The translations under genes and the position numbers were made by a program. From Deltaproteobacteria bacterium (GTDB lineage Bacteria > DRYD01): a stretch of DNA of 17,419 nucleotides. Below are positions 14,203 to 17,419 of this stretch, one piece after another (the first letter of the stretch is position 1; each line of letters opens with the position of its first letter). The notes under the pieces were generated by a model. The model was not told the DNA's origin. It did not search any database and saw only the letters and a program-made list of their open reading frames with translations. The stretch is taken from NCBI GenBank assembly GCA_028276365.1, contig JAPYWL010000024.1, forward strand, positions 1 to 17,419, in the 5' to 3' direction.

Positions 14203-16311
14203 ATGAAAGCACATGAATTATCAAAGGTTTTAGAACTGCAATTTAAAGAATTAAAGGAAATAGCAAGTAATTTATCTATTTCTATAAATTCACCTAATCA
14301 AAAATTAACTGATGAACAAATCTCTTTAATTGAAGAATTCATTAATAAAACAAAAAATAAGAATGAAAATAAAGTTAATGAATCTCCTTCTTTTAAAGAA
14401 GATTCTATTAAAGAACCTATAGAAAATGAATTAATAGATACTAAATTAGAAGTTATAGATAAGGAATCTATATATAAAAAAAATATAGATGAAAAAGAAA
14501 AGATCCCAGATCCTAAAAGTGTTAATAAAGAATTGAATATTATTAAAGAAGAAATAAAAGTAGATTACTTAGAAGAGTCTATAAAAGAAGTGGAAGTAGA
14601 GTTTCCTATAACTGTTGAAAAATTTGCTAATACTTTAAATATTAATTTAACTGAATTAATTCAAAAATTGTTATCAAAGGGACATATACTAAATAAAAAC
14701 AGCTTTATAGATTTTTCTTTAGCTGAAGAAATTGCTTTTGAATATAATATTTTAATAAAATCAAAAGAAAAAGAGAAAAAAAGTTTTGTTTCTTTAGAAC
14801 TAGAAGAGCAAGAAATTTGGGTATCACGACCTCCTGTTGTTACTGTTATGGGGCATGTTGATCATGGTAAAACTACTTTACTTGATACTATTAGAAAAAC
14901 TAATGTAGTGTCTAAAGAAGCCGGTGGTATTACCCAACATATTGGGGCTTATCAAGTTGAATATAATTCTAAAAAAATCACTTTTATAGATACTCCAGGA
15001 CATGAAGCTTTTACTTCCTTAAGAGCAAGAGGTGCTAAAGTGACAGATATTGTTATTTTAGTGGTAGCTGCTGATGATGGGGTTATGCCTCAAACAATAG
15101 AAGCTATTAATCACGCTAAAGCAGCTGGAGTCCCTATTATTGTTGCTATTAATAAAATAGATAAGCCCAATGCCAATGTTGATAGAGTTAAAAATCAATT
15201 AGTTACATATGGGTTAATTCCTGAGGAATGGGGAGGACATACTCCTGTAGTTGAGATATCTGCTAAAACTGGTAAAAATATAGATTATTTATTGGAAGTA
15301 ATATTATTAGTAGCGGAATTAATGGATTTAAAAGCTAATATAGCGGGGAATCCTGAGGGAGTTGTTATTGAATCTAAATTAGATAAAAACAAGGGACCTA
15401 TTGCTACTATATTAGTTCAAAAAGGAATATTAAAAACTGGTATGTCATTTGTTATCGGTAAAACCTGGGGAAAAATTAGAGCAATGTATAATGAAAGGGG
15501 CCAGATTGTTAAGGAAGCTACTCCTTCTACTCCCGTTGAGATTATAGGGATTTCTCAGGTTCCTGAAGCTGGAGAGAAATTAATTGTAGTAGAAAATGAG
15601 AAAATAGCTAAAAATTTAGCACTTGAGAACCAAAAAGTTGAAGAAATTTCTAAAAAACAGTCTAAAAAGGTATTTTCTATTAATGATATCTTAGCTAAGT
15701 TCTCTTCAGAAGAAACACAGAATTTTAACATAATTTTAAAAGCAGATACCCAAGGTAGTTTAGAAGCTATAAAATCTATTATAGAAAGAATGAATATTGA
15801 AAATATTAGATTTAATATTTTACATGCTGCTGTAGGTAATATAGTAGATGGTGATGTATTGTTAGCAAAAGCTTCTAACGCTGTTATTTTAGGATTTAAT
15901 ATTAAGATAGAAGCTACAGCTAAAAAATTACTTGAAAAAGAAGAAATACAATGCTATATTCATAACATAATATATGAGTTAGTAGATAATCTTAAAAAAT
16001 TAGTAGAGGGTGCTATAAAGCCTGAAGAAATAGAGATAGAAATAGGCCAAGCTCAAGTAAAACAGGTATTTAAAGTAAAAAACTCAAAAGTAGCAGGATG
16101 TTATGTCATTAATGGAAAGATTACTCGGGATTCTAAAGTTATTGTAGAAAGAAATAATGAAAAAGTATTTGAAGGATATATTGAATCTTTAAGGAGATTT
16201 CAAGAAGATGTTAAAGAAGTTAATCAAGGTTATGAATGCGGAATTAAAATTAAAGATTTTAATGATATACTAATTGGTGATATTATTAGAGCTTTTGTTA
16301 AACAATATTAA
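14203..16311 (+). CDS. infB: Translation initiation factor IF-2
   Basis: GTPase that brings fMet-tRNA to the 30S subunit and promotes 50S joining. At 702 aa it is of the short bacterial form. An IF2_N module (about 1-50) is followed by a charged, disordered linker rich in Glu, Lys, Ile and Asn (50-130) and a second IF2_N-like module (about 133-185). The G domain has G1 GHVDHGKT (217-224), G2 GGITQHIGA (241-249), G3 DTPGHE (263-268), G4 NKID (317-320) and G5 SAKTG (353-357). Domains II to IV follow, including [11 protein letters not shown], with the fMet-tRNA-binding C2 domain at the end. AAGGAA lies 6 nt before the ATG. It is 42 nt after ugd and 47 nt before gcvH on the same strand. The usual neighbours nusA and rbfA are absent here. 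Confidence 0.98.
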   Translation: MKAHELSKVLELQFKELKEIASNLSISINSPNQKLTDEQISLIEEFINKTKNKNENKVNESPSFKEDSIKEPIENELIDTKLEVIDKESIYKKNIDEKEKIPDPKSVNKELNIIKEEIKVDYLEESIKEVEVEFPITVEKFANTLNINLTELIQKLLSKGHILNKNSFIDFSLAEEIAFEYNILIKSKEKEKKSFVSLELEEQEIWVSRPPVVTVMGHVDHGKTTLLDTIRKTNVVSKEAGGITQHIGAYQVEYNSKKITFIDTPGHEAFTSLRARGAKVTDIVILVVAADDGVMPQTIEAINHAKAAGVPIIVAINKIDKPNANVDRVKNQLVTYGLIPEEWGGHTPVVEISAKTGKNIDYLLEVILLVAELMDLKANIAGNPEGVVIESKLDKNKGPIATILVQKGILKTGMSFVIGKTWGKIRAMYNERGQIVKEATPSTPVEIIGISQVPEAGEKLIVVENEKIAKNLALENQKVEEISKKQSKKVFSINDILAKFSSEETQNFNIILKADTQGSLEAIKSIIERMNIENIRFNILHAAVGNIVDGDVLLAKASNAVILGFNIKIEATAKKLLEKEEIQCYIHNIIYELVDNLKKLVEGAIKPEEIEIEIGQAQVKQVFKVKNSKVAGCYVINGKITRDSKVIVERNNEKVFEGYIESLRRFQEDVKEVNQGYECGIKIKDFNDILIGDIIRAFVKQY

Positions 16312-16358
16312 TAAAATGATAAAATAATTTTTAAGTCTAGGAAAGGAGAGTTTTTAGG

Positions 16359-16742
16359 ATGTATAAAGTACCAGATAATCTTTTATATTCAAAGGAACAT
16401 GAATGGGTAGAATTAATTAATGATATAGCTGTAGTGGGGATAACTGACTATGCTCAAAAGGAATTGGGGGATATTGTTTTTATTGAAATGCCTAATATAG
16501 GTCAAAAAGTAGAATTTTCTAAAGTTTGTGGTTCTATTGAATCCGTTAAATCTGTATCTGATATATATAGTCCCGTTAATGGTGAGGTATTTGAAGTTAA
16601 CACTAAGCTAATTGATAAACCAGAATTACTTAATGAAGATCCATATACTAATTATATCTTTAAAGTTAGAATAACTGATTTTTCTTTTAAAGATAAATTA
16701 CTTGATGCTAATCAATATAAACAACATATTGGAATAGCCTAA
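16359..16742 (+). CDS. gcvH: Glycine cleavage system H protein
   Basis: Lipoyl-carrier protein of the glycine cleavage system, which shuttles the aminomethyl group between the P, T and L proteins; in many bacteria it also acts as a lipoyl relay. The 127 aa match the family length. Signatures are KEHEWVEL (12-19), GITDYAQKELGDIVF (27-41) and the lipoylation hairpin SIESVKSVSD, with Lys64 as the modified residue, then SPVNGEV (71-77) and ELLNEDPY (89-96). AAAGGAGAG lies about 9 nt before the ATG. No gcvT, gcvP, lipA or lipB is present in the window, so its partners must be elsewhere if the full pathway exists. Probably co-transcribed with infB, as no terminator is visible in the 47-nt gap. Confidence 0.97.
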   Translation: MYKVPDNLLYSKEHEWVELINDIAVVGITDYAQKELGDIVFIEMPNIGQKVEFSKVCGSIESVKSVSDIYSPVNGEVFEVNTKLIDKPELLNEDPYTNYIFKVRITDFSFKDKLLDANQYKQHIGIA

Positions 16743-16743
16743 G

Positions 16744-16776
16744 TTAGTAATTAAGATACTTTAGTAATTAAAATAC
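16744..16776. repeat. Tandem 16-nt near-duplication after gcvH
   Basis: TTAGTAATTAAGATAC (16744-16759) and TTAGTAATTAAAATAC (16761-16776) differ at one base and are separated by one T. A third partial copy, TTAGTAATA, lies at 16784-16792. Confidence 0.85.
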
Positions 16777-16863
16777 TAAAAATTTAGTAATAAAAAAATT
16801 TAATTTAAAGAATTGGTAAAAAAATAGGGGGAAAGGATAGTTATAGAGTTTAACTTATCTGTT

Positions 16864-16895
16864 AAAAAATTATAGATCTAAAAAATTATAGATCT
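16864..16895. repeat. Perfect tandem 16-nt duplication before secG
   Basis: AAAAAATTATAGATCT occurs twice with no gap (16864-16879 and 16880-16895), about 75 nt before the secG start. The AGATCT halves also make an inverted repeat. Confidence 0.9.
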
Positions 16896-16970
16896 TGGAT
16901 AAAGTGTAGATAAATTATTAAAAATATTACTTATCTAGGGCTTAAAGTCTTAAGGGGAAAGGAGATTTAG

Positions 16971-17231
16971 ATGGAAAATATTTACAATTTTCTTAAAGTA
17001 ATCTATATTGCAGTAGTTATAGTTTTTACAGTATTAGTGGGTAGTTATGTAACTGAAAAAAGCGGGTTAAGTGGAATAATGGGGGGAAATCAAAATTTAG
17101 CTGATAAAGGTATTAAGAAAATGACAAAACAAGAAATAATTACTAACTGGGCTACTAGATTAGCTATTTTATTCTTTATTATTTCTTTCTTACTTTTTGT
17201 CATGTCATCTAATTTATTTAAAGGTTTTTAA
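16971..17231 (+). CDS. secG: Preprotein translocase subunit SecG
   Basis: Small auxiliary subunit of the SecYEG channel, which aids SecA-driven export. At 86 aa it has the family layout: a first transmembrane helix (about 6-25), a short loop with the conserved SGLSGIMGG (31-39) and a polar stretch to residue 60. A second helix follows (about 62-79). The LSGxxGG motif together with the T-ITNWATRL entry into helix 2 is the SecG signature. The ribosome binding site GGGGAAAGGAG is strong and well placed. It is preceded by 228 nt of non-coding sequence with short tandem duplications, so it may have its own promoter. The next gene encodes an exported protein. Confidence 0.9.
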   Translation: MENIYNFLKVIYIAVVIVFTVLVGSYVTEKSGLSGIMGGNQNLADKGIKKMTKQEIITNWATRLAILFFIISFLLFVMSSNLFKGF

Positions 17232-17306
17232 TTTTTTGTTTATTATTAATCTTTAGTAATTATTCTCAAATTCAAAAATTAATTTAATTTAAATTAGGAG
17301 GTTTTT

Positions 17307-17419
17307 ATGCAAAAAAAAATAGATATTGTTAAATATATTTTTCTTATCTTTATTGTTTTTTTAATTGTTTTTAAATTATCTTTTGCTAATAACAATGATA
17401 AGCTTAAGGATTATTATTA
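17307..17419 (+). CDS. N-terminus of an exported protein, cut by window end
   Basis: A strong AGGAGG (17296-17301) precedes an ATG opening a frame that runs off the window after 37 full codons. The start is MQKKIDIVKY, a long hydrophobic core (IFLIFIVFLIVFKL) and SFANNNDK. This is a signal peptide with a probable cleavage after SFA. The mature part is too short to identify. It lies 75 nt after secG on the same strand. Confidence 0.8.
   Translation, partial: MQKKIDIVKYIFLIFIVFLIVFKLSFANNNDKLKDYY

Overview
The window reads as a chromosomal stretch of a very AT-rich bacterium. By eye the GC content is roughly a quarter to under a third; I did not compute it. The bacterial IF-2, FtsW, SecG, GcvH, bacterial-type SerRS and a lipobox exclude an archaeon. 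The CRISPR repeat ends in ATTGAAAG, and an M32 carboxypeptidase and a COG2112-like kinase are present. Both are frequent in thermophiles, so a thermophilic lineage is plausible but not shown. No 16S gene or other decisive taxonomic marker is present.

Region 1 (1-2680) is a long CRISPR array: 39 near-perfect 29-nt repeats, 38 complete spacers of 35-40 nt, and a cut spacer at the left edge. Repeats degenerate at the right end, so the leader and cas genes should lie to the left, outside the window. The array ends in a decaying tandem tail made from the 3' half of the repeat. That tail runs into the 3' end of the converging ftsW gene.

Region 2 (2646-7066) holds a minus-strand pair, M32 carboxypeptidase then ftsW. 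Next comes a broken radical SAM/SPASM gene whose first ATG lies inside an orphan CRISPR repeat. After about 300 bp of AT-rich debris there is a second orphan repeat, with the same 15-nt half-repeat that follows the main array. The CRISPR system has evidently left pieces of itself across about 4.4 kb, at gene ends and beginnings.

Region 3 (7067-11332) is an accessory, partly decayed zone. It contains a lipoprotein with a Gly/Ser tether and beta-propeller-like repeats, a membrane protein of unknown function, an orphan PD-(D/E)XK nuclease domain, and an iteron-like block of eight 18-19 nt units. A decayed exported protein and a small COG2112-type kinase-like gene complete it.

Region 4 (11333-17419) is housekeeping. 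It has serS on the minus strand, divergent from ugd (UDP-glucose dehydrogenase), then infB, gcvH, secG and the start of an exported protein, all on the plus strand. These cover tRNA charging, translation initiation, protein export, glycine cleavage or lipoyl transfer, and surface sugar precursor supply. No tRNA, rRNA, transposase or cas gene was seen.
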